64,000 nt of DNA from Eustoma russellianum (Eukaryota; Streptophyta; Magnoliopsida; Gentianales; Gentianaceae). Of the stretch, positions 20,383 to 31,490 are shown piece by piece; the first letter of the stretch is position 1; every line of letters starts with the position of its first letter. The notes under the pieces are model-generated. The model had not been told where the DNA came from. It worked only from the letters and a program-made list of their open reading frames with translations, and did no database searches. The position numbers were made by a program, and so were the translations under genes. The stretch is from positions 11,579,360 to 11,643,359 of the forward strand of contig AP025045.1 of NCBI GenBank assembly GCA_036186865.1. The letters are read 5' to 3'.

Positions 20383-23107
20383 TGTTGGACCTGTATAGCA
20401 CCACTAGAGGGGGGGGTGAATAGTGGGTTAGCGGAAATTACACTACAATTACCTTCAAAAACTTGTTTGAAGACCCCTTTGCCTCTTTAGCCTCAGATTC
20501 TGGAATTTCCAGAAACAGTTCACTGTTTTGAGCGCTTTGGTTGAACCACTTATACACCTGTGCAAGCTCTCAAACTTGGCAGAGATCAAGTTTAGAATGT
20601 TTATAGTATGTCATAAAAATTTCAGTCAATTCCAAGCAAGTTTGCACGTTCAAATAAGCAAGATAAGTAAAGTGTGCAATTCTGGCAGTTTCAGGCAGAA
20701 TGTTAGCTTAACTTCAAACGATGATATCTCAAAATCTACCCGTGCTATTTTGATGAATCTTATGTCAAATTAAACCTTACGATGTCTAGTTTAATTTGAT
20801 ATAAGGCTCACTTCAAGATTCGTAGGATAACCTATTCAAATTGAACAAGTTTTGCACACTGGTCAGAATTGTTCACAGAATGTAGCAACAATTTTGTGAA
20901 GACGATTTGAATATGCTAAACTCCTTAGAATTTAGTGATTCTTGCGGCTAATGAAAGCTAACACATTGAAGTATAATATATCCAAAATTCATGCAATTCT
21001 AAGACTGTTTGCTTGTTCAATTATGCGTGCCAAGTTAGTGTAATTCTCAGGCAGAAAACAGTAAGTGCAGGAAATAAGTAAAGAACACAAGGAATTATCC
21101 TGGTTCGGTCAATGTGACCTACTCCAGTCCCAAGAGACACCTTCTCTTGGATTTCACTAAACACCAAACACCAAAGTCACCTTACAAAGCCAAAGGAAGA
21201 AGCTTTTCACCAACTTCTTCAAGAGACTTCACCAAAACAAACAGCAACTAGTTTGTTTCACCTTTTCACCTTTGCACCTTTTGCTCACCTCTAAGGAGTA
21301 AGCTTTATACACCAGCTTCTCCCTTACAATATGTCGTTTAAAAGGTGTTGAAATGACAAGAAATGAAGAACTATACAATCATAAAGCTTGCTGCAAATGT
21401 GTTCTTCAATATAGAAGAATAGAAGAGAAGAATGGAGACAAAGAGCTGAATGTCTTGCTTGCTTTTCTTTTGTTTTTCGTTGGTGCACTTTTACTCTTCA
21501 CCTTTGGAGCTATTTATAGCCAAGAGGACAGCCTAAAGGCTCCTCTAAGAGACGTTGGAGCTGGTTGAGAATGAAGAGATTTCAGCACTTTTCTATCTAT
21601 CCAAATGAAACTTATCTTTTGTTGCTTTGAATTGGTCTTCAAACTGAACTTTTATCCTTCATCTTATCCCATTATAGACGTTGGAATGAGGTGGAAAATG
21701 ACTTCATTTGAACGTTTAAAAGGCAGCTCCAATCAGCAATGTCCATGTGTAAATAACTTGCCATGTGTGCAGCTGAATTGGCATGTATTTTGAACAAATT
21801 TGGCTCCTCATTTTGAACATTAAATGGCCGTTGGAATGTAGCTAAAAGATAGAGAGAATTCAGCTAAGCCTTTGAATTTGACTTGGTCTTCAATCATATA
21901 GCCGTTGCATATGGCTTTGGTTGAGAGACTTTTGCTTCAAATTTGCTACATTGTAGGACTTGTTTTTGTCACACATTATAACCTGAATCTTGACCATATA
22001 GTATACGAAATTTTGCTCCATTTTTGAGCCAAGATAACCGTTGTAAACAGCTCACAAGATATGCAAGAATAGTCATTTGAAATCAGCACCAAAATAGGGT
22101 TTGTTTCAACTTGCCTTGACTTGTTCAAAAGCTGAAAGTTTGAACATGATTTGTGCGCCAATATCCGTGTGTACACATATAATATATAGTCACTTATGTC
22201 TTCAACATGTAGCATAGAATACCATATGAAGAATGCCAAGAATTCCAAGAAAACCATATATGTGATAACCATAAGAATTCCATTTGAGATACCATGCTGC
22301 CCATTTCCATAAATATAGGGCACGTACCATATGTGACATAAACACATATAAACATCATATAAACAATATATAACACGTTAGAAGATCCATTGGCAAGTGA
22401 AGAGACCAGAATACCCCTTAGCACAAAAATAGGAATTTTGTCCTAGGATGAACCTAGACATGGTGCTGCTCCAGATTCATTTTTGCCATGATGTGACATG
22501 ACTTATAAATGTGTCATATGATCATATAAATCCGTTGGAAGAAGACCAAATAAGAATGAGAAGTCCAAATGGTGAAATTACCAAAATAACCCTTATAAAG
22601 ATCAATAAGCTTCACCACCGTGTCAAGTCAGTTTTTCCTCAGCCAATTAGATTCTAAATTGAATAAGGATCATGTGGGCTTTTGAATCACTCAATTTGGA
22701 GTTCATTTGCTCAAGATATGAATCAAAACCTGCAATAGAATACTAAACCGAGCAATTTGCCTTATATTGTAAGTCATGTGACTTCAAGGCTTGGTTAGAT
22801 CATATAATTAACATGTATTGGCATATATATCATCTAAGATCAGTTTGAACATGTCTTGATTTAGACATGTGATTGAATTGGCCAAGTTCAATCTCATGAT
22901 CTTAATCAAACTTGTTCAATCTTGATTCATTCAATCAATTTCACATTTAGCTCATAAATTCTAGCTCATAAATTCAATCTCATGCACACATATACTTTAA
23001 ACGTTATACACACATACATGCTCACATATGCATTTTGCAATATATCACAACAATCTACATGCTCACATATGCATTTTGCAATCATTCAAACATGATATAT
23101 CACAACA
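20383..23107 (-). repeat. SIRE-1 5' LTR
   Basis: 2725 bp, a near-perfect copy of 11852-14575. It lies upstream of gag on the minus strand and so acts as the promoter copy. The right edge is beside gttgg at 23108-23112. Confidence 0.93.
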
Positions 23108-23275
23108 GTTGGAGTGCCAAAGAGGGAGAGGTGTTGGCATAAATTGAGCCAAGAACAATGGTTAAAGTTCAAGGGGTATCTTGGAGATGTTCTTTGACAT
23201 AGCTTGTGTTCAAATCAGTTTGGAATAGGAGACAAAGTCCTTGGCAACGTTTTCTAGCCTTCGTTTGGCTCATCA
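23108..23275 (+). repeat. CRM-1 5' LTR, second part
   Basis: Resumes the LTR after SIRE-1 (the first five bases are the duplicated gttgg) and matches the end of the 3' LTR (about 30930-31095), ending CTCATCA. Confidence 0.93.
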
Positions 23276-25061
23276 ATTGGTATCAGAGCTTTGGTTAATC
23301 TTCTATTCATGTTTACATTGTTTAAATTTGCATATGAATGTTGCTGCCCAAACCGTATGTTGAACTGATTTGCGTTTAGTTGCTGATTGTTTAGATAGTT
23401 AGTTTATGTTTTAAAGTGCTTATTAGATAGTATACTATAGTTTGGTAACTTAGTTTAGTGGCAAAACCGAAAACACCCCAGAAAAAGAACTTAGACTAGT
23501 TGATAGTTTAATTTTTCATCAAGTTGTAGTACTTAAAATTCTGTTTTAGTACTTTTGTGCAAACTGTTTAGACGTTTTATATGCTGCCTTATTTAGCTTA
23601 GTTGATCTTCATTATACCTTAATCTAGTAGTTTAAGTGTTAGTTTAGTTGTGTCCTTAAAAGAGAAAACTTGAACACAAAATAGATTAGTTGATACTTTA
23701 GCTTGTAATCAAGTAGTTAAAGTTCTGTTTTTAGTACTTATGAGCAATCTGTTTAAAACGTTTTTAGTGCTGCCTTGTTTAGCTTAGTTAGACTAGATTA
23801 CAACATAGTTTAAGTGTTTAGATGTTTGTTTAGTTTAGCACAAGAAAACCGAAAACCAAAGAACAAAACAAAGTAGTTTTAGCTAACTAAGTGTGCTGCC
23901 TAGTTCATGTTCATACACGTTTGTTAGGAGCTGCATCTAGTGTCATTTAGTTTAGAATCTGATTGCATCATACAAACAAAAAAAACCAAACAAAAACAAG
24001 GTAGGATAGATCACTTAAAAACCGAACAAAACAAGATAGCTTAGTTGCATCAAAACTGATTTTTCCATTAGTGTTAGTAAACAGCCTTTATAGATTGCAT
24101 TTAGAAACAAATAAGTTACATTTAGCCATCTTAAGATCACTTAGATCATTTACATCAAAAACAGAAAAAAAAAGATAAGTGCCAAAACCGTGTGGATTAA
24201 AACAACTTTTAAAGCTCATTTGAAATCTTGGTACATGCTAATAGCTTTATCTTTTTGTTGATTTCAATTGTTTCAAACAACTTGTTGGACTTAGATATAT
24301 TCTGAAAGTTAGGAATTGTTTAAGCCCCACATTGTTAAAGAGCTATCCAATTGTTGTTTTAGATCAATTTCTGAACTTACATTGCACTTTATACAATTTG
24401 ATCTTGTTGTAATTGTGAATTGAATTCCCACTACATAGTGTTTAGCCGTGTTGTGTACGAGGAACTTTCAAATTCCAAATACAACAAACCTTGTGCAATT
24501 AAAGGCCGTGGGCAATGTCTCATGTAGGCCGTGAGGAGTAGTCTCACAACAATCAAGCAAAACCTTCCAAAGAAAGAAAATTAAGCTTGATTGAGAAATA
24601 CGCGAGAGAAAAGCCAATATTTGTCAAACAAGTAAGAGGCAAGACAAGAGAGGATTGCACAAGAAAGCCAAGTGAGGAAAAAGCCAAAAGATAAACGTTG
24701 CAAAAAGGGAAATCCCTGTGCAAAGCTCAAAAGAAAGAAAGTGCCCAAACCAAACCAAAAGTGTTGTAAATTTGAGATTTTGAAAGTTTCTAAAGCAAAC
24801 CCTTGCTAGCACTTTGTTTGTGTGTCTTTACTTTCACTTTACTACAATTGATAATTGCATATGCTGTAAAATAAATTGAGGGATTGTCTTAAAACAACCC
24901 CGTAGATTTCTTTCAGCCCGAACAACAATTTGACTTCTGTGATTTACTTGAATCCTTAGGAAAAATAGTCCAAATTGCTGTTTTGAACAATTGTCAACAT
25001 AAAGTAGAGTATTTGCATCTTATCAATATTTTATTTGGCTTTTGAGATTGTTTTCTGAATC
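23276..25061 (+). other. CRM-1 PBS and untranslated leader
   Basis: TGGTATCAGAGC (23278-23289) starts two bases after the LTR and is the tRNA-Met primer site. The 1.8-kb leader has no credible gene. It is AT-rich, with repeated AAAACCGAAAAC-like and TTTAGTTTAG-like words. It is clearly homologous to the noaCRM leaders (39610-41395, 44142-45927) and, on the minus strand, to the CRM-2 leader (49810-51593). Confidence 0.88.
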
Positions 25062-28000
25062 ATGGGTCCCCAACAGAAAGATAATGCATCATCCCCGTCA
25101 CCATCTACTCCTGTCCCATCCCCAGTCCCTGTTACCCTAGAGAATATACAACAAACACTCACTTTCCTTGTTAATCAATTTGGTTTAATGAGAAGTGACA
25201 TAGAGGATAACAAACAAAGGATAAGCAAAGTTGAAAAGCCTACCTCAGATCAAAAGGAACCTAGTATACCTTTTCAAGAAGGCGCCTCTTATGGTAATGA
25301 GTCTCATGTTGAACGTAGAAAAGTCACATCACTTAGAGGTAGAGGTAGAGGTCGAGGTAGTAATGGTGGTCGTAGGAACCTTTCTTTTGAGGAAAGATTT
25401 GATAGTCTCCCTGAGTACAATGAAGAACCCTATCTAGAGGAAAGATATGATGAACGTCAACCTGATAGGGATGAACATCTTGAAGAAGAATACATTACTA
25501 CAAAACTGACAATTCCCCCCTTCCATGGAAAAAGTGATCCTGAAACATATTTGCAATGGGAAACAAAGGTAGATCATATGTATTCTTGCACTAACTATTC
25601 TGAATTGGCCAAAGTGCGGTATGCAACTTTTGAATTTGTAGATTATGCTTTACTTTGGTGGGAACAATTGAAGAACACCAGGAGAAGAACAAGACAACCC
25701 CCTGTTGTCACTTGGTCTGAGCTGAAACAAGAGATGAGGAAGAGATTCATATCTCCTTCCTATGAAAGAAGCGTTTTCCAAAAATTGCAACAACTTTCTC
25801 AAGGTAATAGATCTGTCGATGAATTTTATAAAGAGTTAGAACATTTGCTTACCAGGGCTAACATAGAAGAAGCGGAGGAAGCCACAATGGCTAGATTTCT
25901 AGCTGGCTTGAACAAAGAGATTGCATTTAAGGTGGAACTTACACCTTACTCAGATCTGGCTTCTATGGTTCACATTGCTGAAAAAGTGGAAAGACAATTG
26001 AAGGTAAAAACTTCTAACCCTTCTTTTCGGACTAATCCTTTGAGTTTTCCTAGAACACAGCCCAGGACGCCATTCCGTCCACAACAAGGTCAAGGCCGTG
26101 GATCCCAAGGAAAATCAACCCAGAACATCCAAAATCGTCCAAAGCTTCCAATCATTGATAAAGGCAAAGCCAAGGTGGAAGGTACGTCTAATTTTAAGAC
26201 TCGTGATATTCAATGTTTTAAATGCTTAGGAAAAGGTCATTTTGCTAATCAATGTCCCAACCCTAAACGCATCTTGTTTATTGAAGAGTCTAATGAATAT
26301 TATTCTGAGGAAGAATTGGAAGAGAATGAAGAAAACAAAGAAATTGAGCAAACGTGTGAGGAAGAAGAAGAGATTATTGAAGAGATTAATGAATGTGAAA
26401 CAAAAGAGTTCTTAGTTGTCCGTCGAGCCCTGAGTGCCCAAGTTAAAACTGAAGAACCTGAAATACAACGAGAGAACATATTCCACATTCACTGTATGGT
26501 TAAGAAGAAAGTCTGCACTTTAATCATTGACTCCGGTTCATGTACCAATGTTGCAAGTTTTGAACTTGTTAGGAAACTTGAGTTACCTTTAATTAATCAC
26601 CCCCGTCCTTATAGACTTACGTGGCTTAATGAGTGTGGTGAAGTTAAAGTAACAAAACAAGTCCTAGTTCCTTTGTCAATTGGTGGGTATTCTGCTGAGG
26701 TGTTATGTGACGTAGCCCCTATGCAATCAAGTCATATCTTATTAGGTAGACCGTGGCAATTTGACAACAAAGTTACATATGATGGTTACCTAAATAGATA
26801 TTCCTTTAGGCATAACAACAAACTGCTCAAATTAAATGCCTTGCCCACACACAAAGTCTTTGAGGATCAACAACGAATGTTAAAAAGCTATAATGATCCA
26901 AAAGAAAAGGAATTGGAAAGGATCTTTATCAAAGAACACCAACTGAGAAGTTCTCATCTTAAAGTTGAATCGAAAGAAAACAAAGTTTCTACTGAACCAT
27001 CTCTAAAGAAAAGCGCATTCTTTGCATCTCAAAGTGAGGTATTCCATGCTATCCATTCAAACAAAAATGTTTATATCTTACTTTACAAAGAAGCACTGTT
27101 CTCTTCAACTGAAATACCATCTACTTTACCAAGTGAAGTTGCATCTTTACTTCAAGAATTTTCTGGCTTGTTTCCTGAAGGAGATCCCCCAGGTTTACCA
27201 CCTCTCAGAGGCATTGAGCATCAAATAGATTTCATTCCAGGAGCTGTTCTGCCAAACAGACCTGCCTATAGAGCCAATCCAGAGGAAACTAAGGAAATCC
27301 AAAAACAAGTTGAGGAATTATTGACTCAAGGTAAAGTAAGAGAGAGTATGAGTCCTTGTGCTGTTCCTGTAATCATTGTCCTTAAGAAAGATGGAACTTG
27401 GAGAATGTGTACTGACTGTAGAGCCATCAATAAGATCACTGTGAAGTATAGATACCCTATTCCTAGGTTGGATGACATGTTGGATATGTTACATGGGTCT
27501 AGGTGCTTTAGCAAAGTAGATCTTAAGCAAGGATATTTCCAAGTGAGAATTAGGGAAGGTGATGAATGGAAAACTGCCTTTAAGACTAAGTTTGGATTGT
27601 ACGAATGGTTAGTTATGCCCTTTGGTTTAACCAATGCCCCTAGTACTTTCATGAGGTTAATGAATGAGGTCTTAAGGAAATTCATAGGGAAATTTGTGGT
27701 AGTTTACTTTGATGACATTCTTATCTACTCCAAAACCCTAAGTGAACACCTGAACCATCTAAGAGCCGTTTTTGTCACTCTACAGAAAGAAAAGTTGTAT
27801 GCTAATTTCAAGAAGTGTTCTTTCTGTCTGGAGAAGGTTACATTCTTAGGATTTGTGATTAGTGCTGAAGGAATTGAAGTAGATCAAGAGAAAGTTAAAT
27901 CCATAACTGAGTGGCCAACCCCTAAGTCTGCTGGAGATGTTAGGAGTTTTCATGGATTAGCTAGTTTTTATAGACGTTTTGTGAAGGATTTCTCTACCAT

Positions 28001-29963
28001 AGCTGCACCCTTGAATGAATTAGTCAAGAAAGATGTAAGATTTGAATGGGGAGAAACACAACAACAAGCCTTTGAGGAACTTAAGAAACGTCTAACTTCT
28101 GCACCTATCCTGAGATTGCCCAACTTTGATGAAACGTTTGAAGTTGAATGTGATGCCAGTGGAGTTGGCATTGGAGCTGTATTGCATCAAGGTAACAAAC
28201 CTGTTGCCTACTTTAGTGAGAAATTGAAAGGAGCTTCCATCAATTATTCAACCTATGACAAAGAATTGTATGCCCTTGTCCGTTCTTTACAAACTTGGCA
28301 ACATTACCTGCAACCTAAGGAATTTGTGATTCATACTGATCATGAGAGCCTTAAGTATCTAAAAGGTCAAGGAAAATTGAACAAAAGACATGCCAGATGG
28401 GTTGAATTCATTGAACAATTTCCTTATATGATCAAGTATAAGCAAGGAAAAGAAAATGTTGTTGCTGATGCCTTATCTCGTCGCTATACTTTGATTACTA
28501 CTCTTTCATGTAACATGTTTGGTTTTGAATCTATCAAAGAGATGTATCATTCTGATCATGACTTTAGTTCTATATATCAAGCATGCATTGATTCCCTTTT
28601 TGCTAAATATTACTTGCATGATGGTTACTTGTTTAAAGAACATAAGTTATGTGTACCAATGTGTTCATTAAGAGAGTTGTTGGTAAAAGAAGCTCATGGA
28701 GGAGGTTTAATGGGTCATTTTGGCTCGTTAAAAACGTTGGAAACACTTAAGGAACATTTCTTCTGGCCGCATATGAGAGCACATGTTGATAAGGTATGTG
28801 ACCAATGTATTACTTGCAAGCAAGCAAAATCTAGAACACAACCACATGGATCGTACACTCCCTTATCCGTCCCAAGCTCACCTTGGACTGATATTTCTAT
28901 GGACTTTGTATTGGGATTGCCTCGATCCAAAACTGGTAAAGATAGCATCTTTGTTGTTGTTGATAGATTTTCCAAAATGGCACATTTCATTGCATGTAAG
29001 AAAGTTGATGATGCTATTCATATTGCTGATTTGTTCTTTAAGGAGATTGTTAGATTGCATGGCATGCCACGTACGATTGTTAGTGATAGAGATACAAAGT
29101 TTCTAAGTCATTTCTGGCGTGTTTTGTGGAGTAAACTTGGTACTAAATTGTTATTTTCTACAACTGCTCACCCACAAACCGATGGTCAAACTGAAGTTGT
29201 TAATAGAACTTTGTCTCAACTGTTGCGTGTTGTCATTCAAAAGAACTTAAAGAATTGGGAAGATTGCTTAGCTTACATTGAGTTTGCATACAATAGAGTT
29301 GTTCATAGTGGAACATTGCATTCTCCTTTTGAAGTTGTTTATGGCTTTAACCCTTTGTCCCCGCTTGATCTTGTTCCCATACCTGTTCATGAACGTGTTA
29401 GTTTAGATGGTGAACGAAAAGCAAAACTTGTGAAAGAATTGCATGAAAAGGTTAAGTCACAACTTGAAGCTAAGAATAAAGTGTATGCCAATAGAGCCAA
29501 CAGGAATCGTAAAGTTGTTATATTTGAACCTGGTGATCTTGTTTGGTTACACTTGAGGAAAGAAAGATTCCCTAAGGAAAGGGACTCAAAATTGAAGCCA
29601 AGAGGCGATGGACCGTTCAAAGTGTTGAAACGGCTTGGTGATAATGCCTATGTTCTCGATCTTCCTGAAGAAAGGTATGGTCCTATCTCTAAAACATTTA
29701 ATGTTGCTGACCTTTCTCCGTTTAGTATTGATTCAGATTCGAGGACGAATCCTTTTCAAGTGGGAGGGAATGATGAGCTACAGCCTAACCTTGTGGATAC
29801 AAACACTGACGATGACACCTCATTGCCCCACAATGGTCCCATAACAAGGAGTATGGCTAAGAAATTGTTACAATGTGTTGAATCATTTCTTTACAGGCAT
29901 GAAGAGGATGAGCCAAGCAAAGATGATGTCCATTGGGTTTATATGATACAAGCTATGATCTAG
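25062..29963 (+). CDS. CRM-1 Gag-Pol polyprotein (uninterrupted)
   Basis: 1633 residues from the ATG at 25062, no stop or frameshift. Order: N-terminal region with an Arg/Gly-rich RGRGRGRG patch (about 93-100); Retrotrans_gag core (about 150-320); CCHC knuckle CFKCLGKGHFANQC (385-398); aspartic protease DSGS (Asp 490); RT with YFDD (882-885); RNase H first Asp in CDASG (1031); integrase HHCC finger, catalytic Asp 1281, Asp 1342 and Glu 1378, a proper D-D35-E spacing; GPF module (GDGPFKVLKRLGDNAY); and a C-terminal CR-like tail NGPITRSMAKKLLQCV. The last ~64 residues are encoded inside the 3' LTR. It should make all proteins needed for copying, and by LTR, leader and PPT similarity it is a good candidate helper for the noaCRM copies. 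Confidence 0.96.
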   Translation: MGPQQKDNASSPSPSTPVPSPVPVTLENIQQTLTFLVNQFGLMRSDIEDNKQRISKVEKPTSDQKEPSIPFQEGASYGNESHVERRKVTSLRGRGRGRGSNGGRRNLSFEERFDSLPEYNEEPYLEERYDERQPDRDEHLEEEYITTKLTIPPFHGKSDPETYLQWETKVDHMYSCTNYSELAKVRYATFEFVDYALLWWEQLKNTRRRTRQPPVVTWSELKQEMRKRFISPSYERSVFQKLQQLSQGNRSVDEFYKELEHLLTRANIEEAEEATMARFLAGLNKEIAFKVELTPYSDLASMVHIAEKVERQLKVKTSNPSFRTNPLSFPRTQPRTPFRPQQGQGRGSQGKSTQNIQNRPKLPIIDKGKAKVEGTSNFKTRDIQCFKCLGKGHFANQCPNPKRILFIEESNEYYSEEELEENEENKEIEQTCEEEEEIIEEINECETKEFLVVRRALSAQVKTEEPEIQRENIFHIHCMVKKKVCTLIIDSGSCTNVASFELVRKLELPLINHPRPYRLTWLNECGEVKVTKQVLVPLSIGGYSAEVLCDVAPMQSSHILLGRPWQFDNKVTYDGYLNRYSFRHNNKLLKLNALPTHKVFEDQQRMLKSYNDPKEKELERIFIKEHQLRSSHLKVESKENKVSTEPSLKKSAFFASQSEVFHAIHSNKNVYILLYKEALFSSTEIPSTLPSEVASLLQEFSGLFPEGDPPGLPPLRGIEHQIDFIPGAVLPNRPAYRANPEETKEIQKQVEELLTQGKVRESMSPCAVPVIIVLKKDGTWRMCTDCRAINKITVKYRYPIPRLDDMLDMLHGSRCFSKVDLKQGYFQVRIREGDEWKTAFKTKFGLYEWLVMPFGLTNAPSTFMRLMNEVLRKFIGKFVVVYFDDILIYSKTLSEHLNHLRAVFVTLQKEKLYANFKKCSFCLEKVTFLGFVISAEGIEVDQEKVKSITEWPTPKSAGDVRSFHGLASFYRRFVKDFSTIAAPLNELVKKDVRFEWGETQQQAFEELKKRLTSAPILRLPNFDETFEVECDASGVGIGAVLHQGNKPVAYFSEKLKGASINYSTYDKELYALVRSLQTWQHYLQPKEFVIHTDHESLKYLKGQGKLNKRHARWVEFIEQFPYMIKYKQGKENVVADALSRRYTLITTLSCNMFGFESIKEMYHSDHDFSSIYQACIDSLFAKYYLHDGYLFKEHKLCVPMCSLRELLVKEAHGGGLMGHFGSLKTLETLKEHFFWPHMRAHVDKVCDQCITCKQAKSRTQPHGSYTPLSVPSSPWTDISMDFVLGLPRSKTGKDSIFVVVDRFSKMAHFIACKKVDDAIHIADLFFKEIVRLHGMPRTIVSDRDTKFLSHFWRVLWSKLGTKLLFSTTAHPQTDGQTEVVNRTLSQLLRVVIQKNLKNWEDCLAYIEFAYNRVVHSGTLHSPFEVVYGFNPLSPLDLVPIPVHERVSLDGERKAKLVKELHEKVKSQLEAKNKVYANRANRNRKVVIFEPGDLVWLHLRKERFPKERDSKLKPRGDGPFKVLKRLGDNAYVLDLPEERYGPISKTFNVADLSPFSIDSDSRTNPFQVGGNDELQPNLVDTNTDDDTSLPHNGPITRSMAKKLLQCVESFLYRHEEDEPSKDDVHWVYMIQAMI
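29758..29770 (+). other. CRM-1 polypurine tract
   Basis: aagtgggagggaa immediately before the TGATGAGC start of the 3' LTR, lying within the gag-pol frame. The equivalent tract in noaCRM is aagagggagggaa. Confidence 0.85.
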
Positions 29964-31095
29964 TTGTATCAAATGCATGTTGTACATATCTTTAGATGTT
30001 CTTTTAATATTGTTAGTTTGTTAACTTTGTTTTAGGATAGTTTGTGTTGTATTCTTGCCTTATCTTTCAGGTACACGTTTTTAGCTTGAAGATGCAAATC
30101 AAACCTGAATTTTTGTCCAAACAAAGAGGTGAAATGCAAGTAGCTTACAAGCAAGGTGGTGACAAGCACCCATGTCAAAAAATCTGATTTCTTCTCACGT
30201 GAATAAGGAAGAAACAAGCAGCTCAAAGCTATAACCAATAGGAAGGAGTCTTGCAAAAGCTTAAACCAATCACAATCAAGTTAGAAAAAGAATGCAATCT
30301 GCTCAACATTTGATCCAATCAAATTCTTCAAGAAAAAAACGTTGGTTTAAGGCCTAGATACTTTGAAAATTCAAAGATCAACTTGCAACCAATCAAAAGG
30401 GAGTTCAACCAAGCTGCTCACTACAACATCCAATCAGAATTTTTGGCTGAATTCAAGCAAGGAAAGAAACGTTGTCTAAGCAAAGTTTGTTTGAAAATTC
30501 AACACCAAGTTGCAACCAATCAAAGGCCTTTCTCAAAGCAAGCTGCTCTATGTGTTATCCAATCAAATTGATCAAAGAAAGAAGGCTGAATCTAGCAAAG
30601 AATACACGGCAAGCAAGCAGAACTTTTGGAACCAAAAGATGCTCAAACGATTTCCAAGCAAAGCATGTCATTTTAGACTAGTACCTTGTACATTAAAGCT
30701 TGTACTTCCTAGCATTTTCGTTTGTATAAGGGTAGGAACCAGATTGTAAAAACAACCATTATCAAACATATTTCAATCAAATTTCCTTCAAGGAGTTTAC
30801 AACTATTTCATAGTTGAAGTTTGAAACCACTAACGGTTTTCTTTCAAGTTCCTAGCCTAGAACTTGTTAGTATTTGCTTCATCATTTGGTTTACAGCATC
30901 TTAGGGTCTCATTGAGGTTTTAGATGTGTTGGAGTGCCAAAGAGGGAGAGGTGTTGGCATAAATTGAGCCAAGAACAATGGTTAAAGTTCAAGGGGTATC
31001 TTGGAGATGTTCTTTGACATAGCTTGTGTTCAAATCAGTTTGGAATAGGAGACAAAGTCCTTGGCAACGTTTTCTAGCCTTCGTTTGGCTCATCA
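29771..31095 (+). repeat. CRM-1 3' LTR
   Basis: 1325 bp, TGATGAG...CTCATCA, followed by the target duplication atgct (31096-31100). It contains the end of gag-pol, then non-coding DNA with CAACCAATC/CCAATCA-type words repeated every few tens of bases. Confidence 0.94.
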
Positions 31096-31100
31096 ATGCT

Positions 31101-31214
31101 ACTGCGCTGAGGTGTTGGTCATGGTGACTATGTCATCTTCAAGTGCTTGGGGATAATCCCCTGATTCTGGTGGTTCTCACCACCATTCCCAGCTGGCTCA
31201 CGTCGTGGAGGCAT
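31101..31214 (-). pseudogene. TEK-2 gag start, truncated
   Basis: The ATG at 31214 begins MPPRREPAGNGGENHQ, the same opening as TEK-1 Gag (MPPRRDNQGNGGNG). A TAG at 31128-31130 ends it after 28 codons. The gag remnant continues past the CRM-1 insertion at 10680 downwards. The element cannot make a functional Gag. Confidence 0.75.
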
Positions 31215-31490
31215 TTCCTGTTATCCAAGTTCATGAGAAGAAATCGAATTAGTCAATAATAAGTTGAAAGGTTGAACGCCGATAAATCGATAGTTAGACA
31301 AGGAAAGCTCACCATCGGCACACACCTCCGATAACCCGATCATAACCTAGGTATAAGATCATATCTTAAATCTACTTGGTTTATTAGGGGTAAAATCGAA
31401 ATTTTATAAAAGATCGTAGCTTATGTCTAAATGAGCTAGTTAATCGTGCGTTTCCGAGGCAGATCTGAAGCCTTAGGCTCTGATACCACC
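31215..31490 (-). other. TEK-2 PBS and leader
   Basis: The minus strand carries TGGTATCAGAGC at 31477-31488, two bases from the LTR edge at 31491. The leader resembles that of TEK-1, including a shared CTAGGTTATGA (from about 31350) and an AG a few bases before the gag ATG (see findings). Confidence 0.82.

Larger units (their letters stand above)
11852..23107 (-). mobile_element. SIRE-1, Sirevirus-like Ty1/copia element
   Basis: An 11.3-kb element with 2.7-kb LTRs, TGTTG...CAACA termini, PBS, large gag with a coiled coil, pol in copia order, and multiple polypurine-like tracts. The target duplication gttgg is at 11847-11851 and 23108-23112. The two LTRs appear identical except for a G run of 7 versus 8. 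It has open gag and pol frames. It is the innermost and youngest layer of CRM-2 > TEK-2 > CRM-1 > SIRE-1. Sirevirus assignment is by gag/pol style and PPT multiplication; no tree was made. Confidence 0.93.
10686..31095 (+). mobile_element. CRM-1, intact CRM-clade Ty3/gypsy element (with nested SIRE-1)
   Basis: A complete element: 5' LTR (10686-11851 plus 23113-23275, split by SIRE-1), PBS, ~1.8-kb leader, single gag-pol frame (25062-29963), polypurine tract and 3' LTR (29771-31095). The termini are TGATGAG and CTCATCA. The 5-bp duplication atgct lies at 10681-10685 and 31096-31100. The two LTRs differ at roughly a dozen sites over ~1.3 kb, so it is older than SIRE-1, which sits in it, yet coding-competent. 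It is inserted in the TEK-2 gag remnant. Confidence 0.95.
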
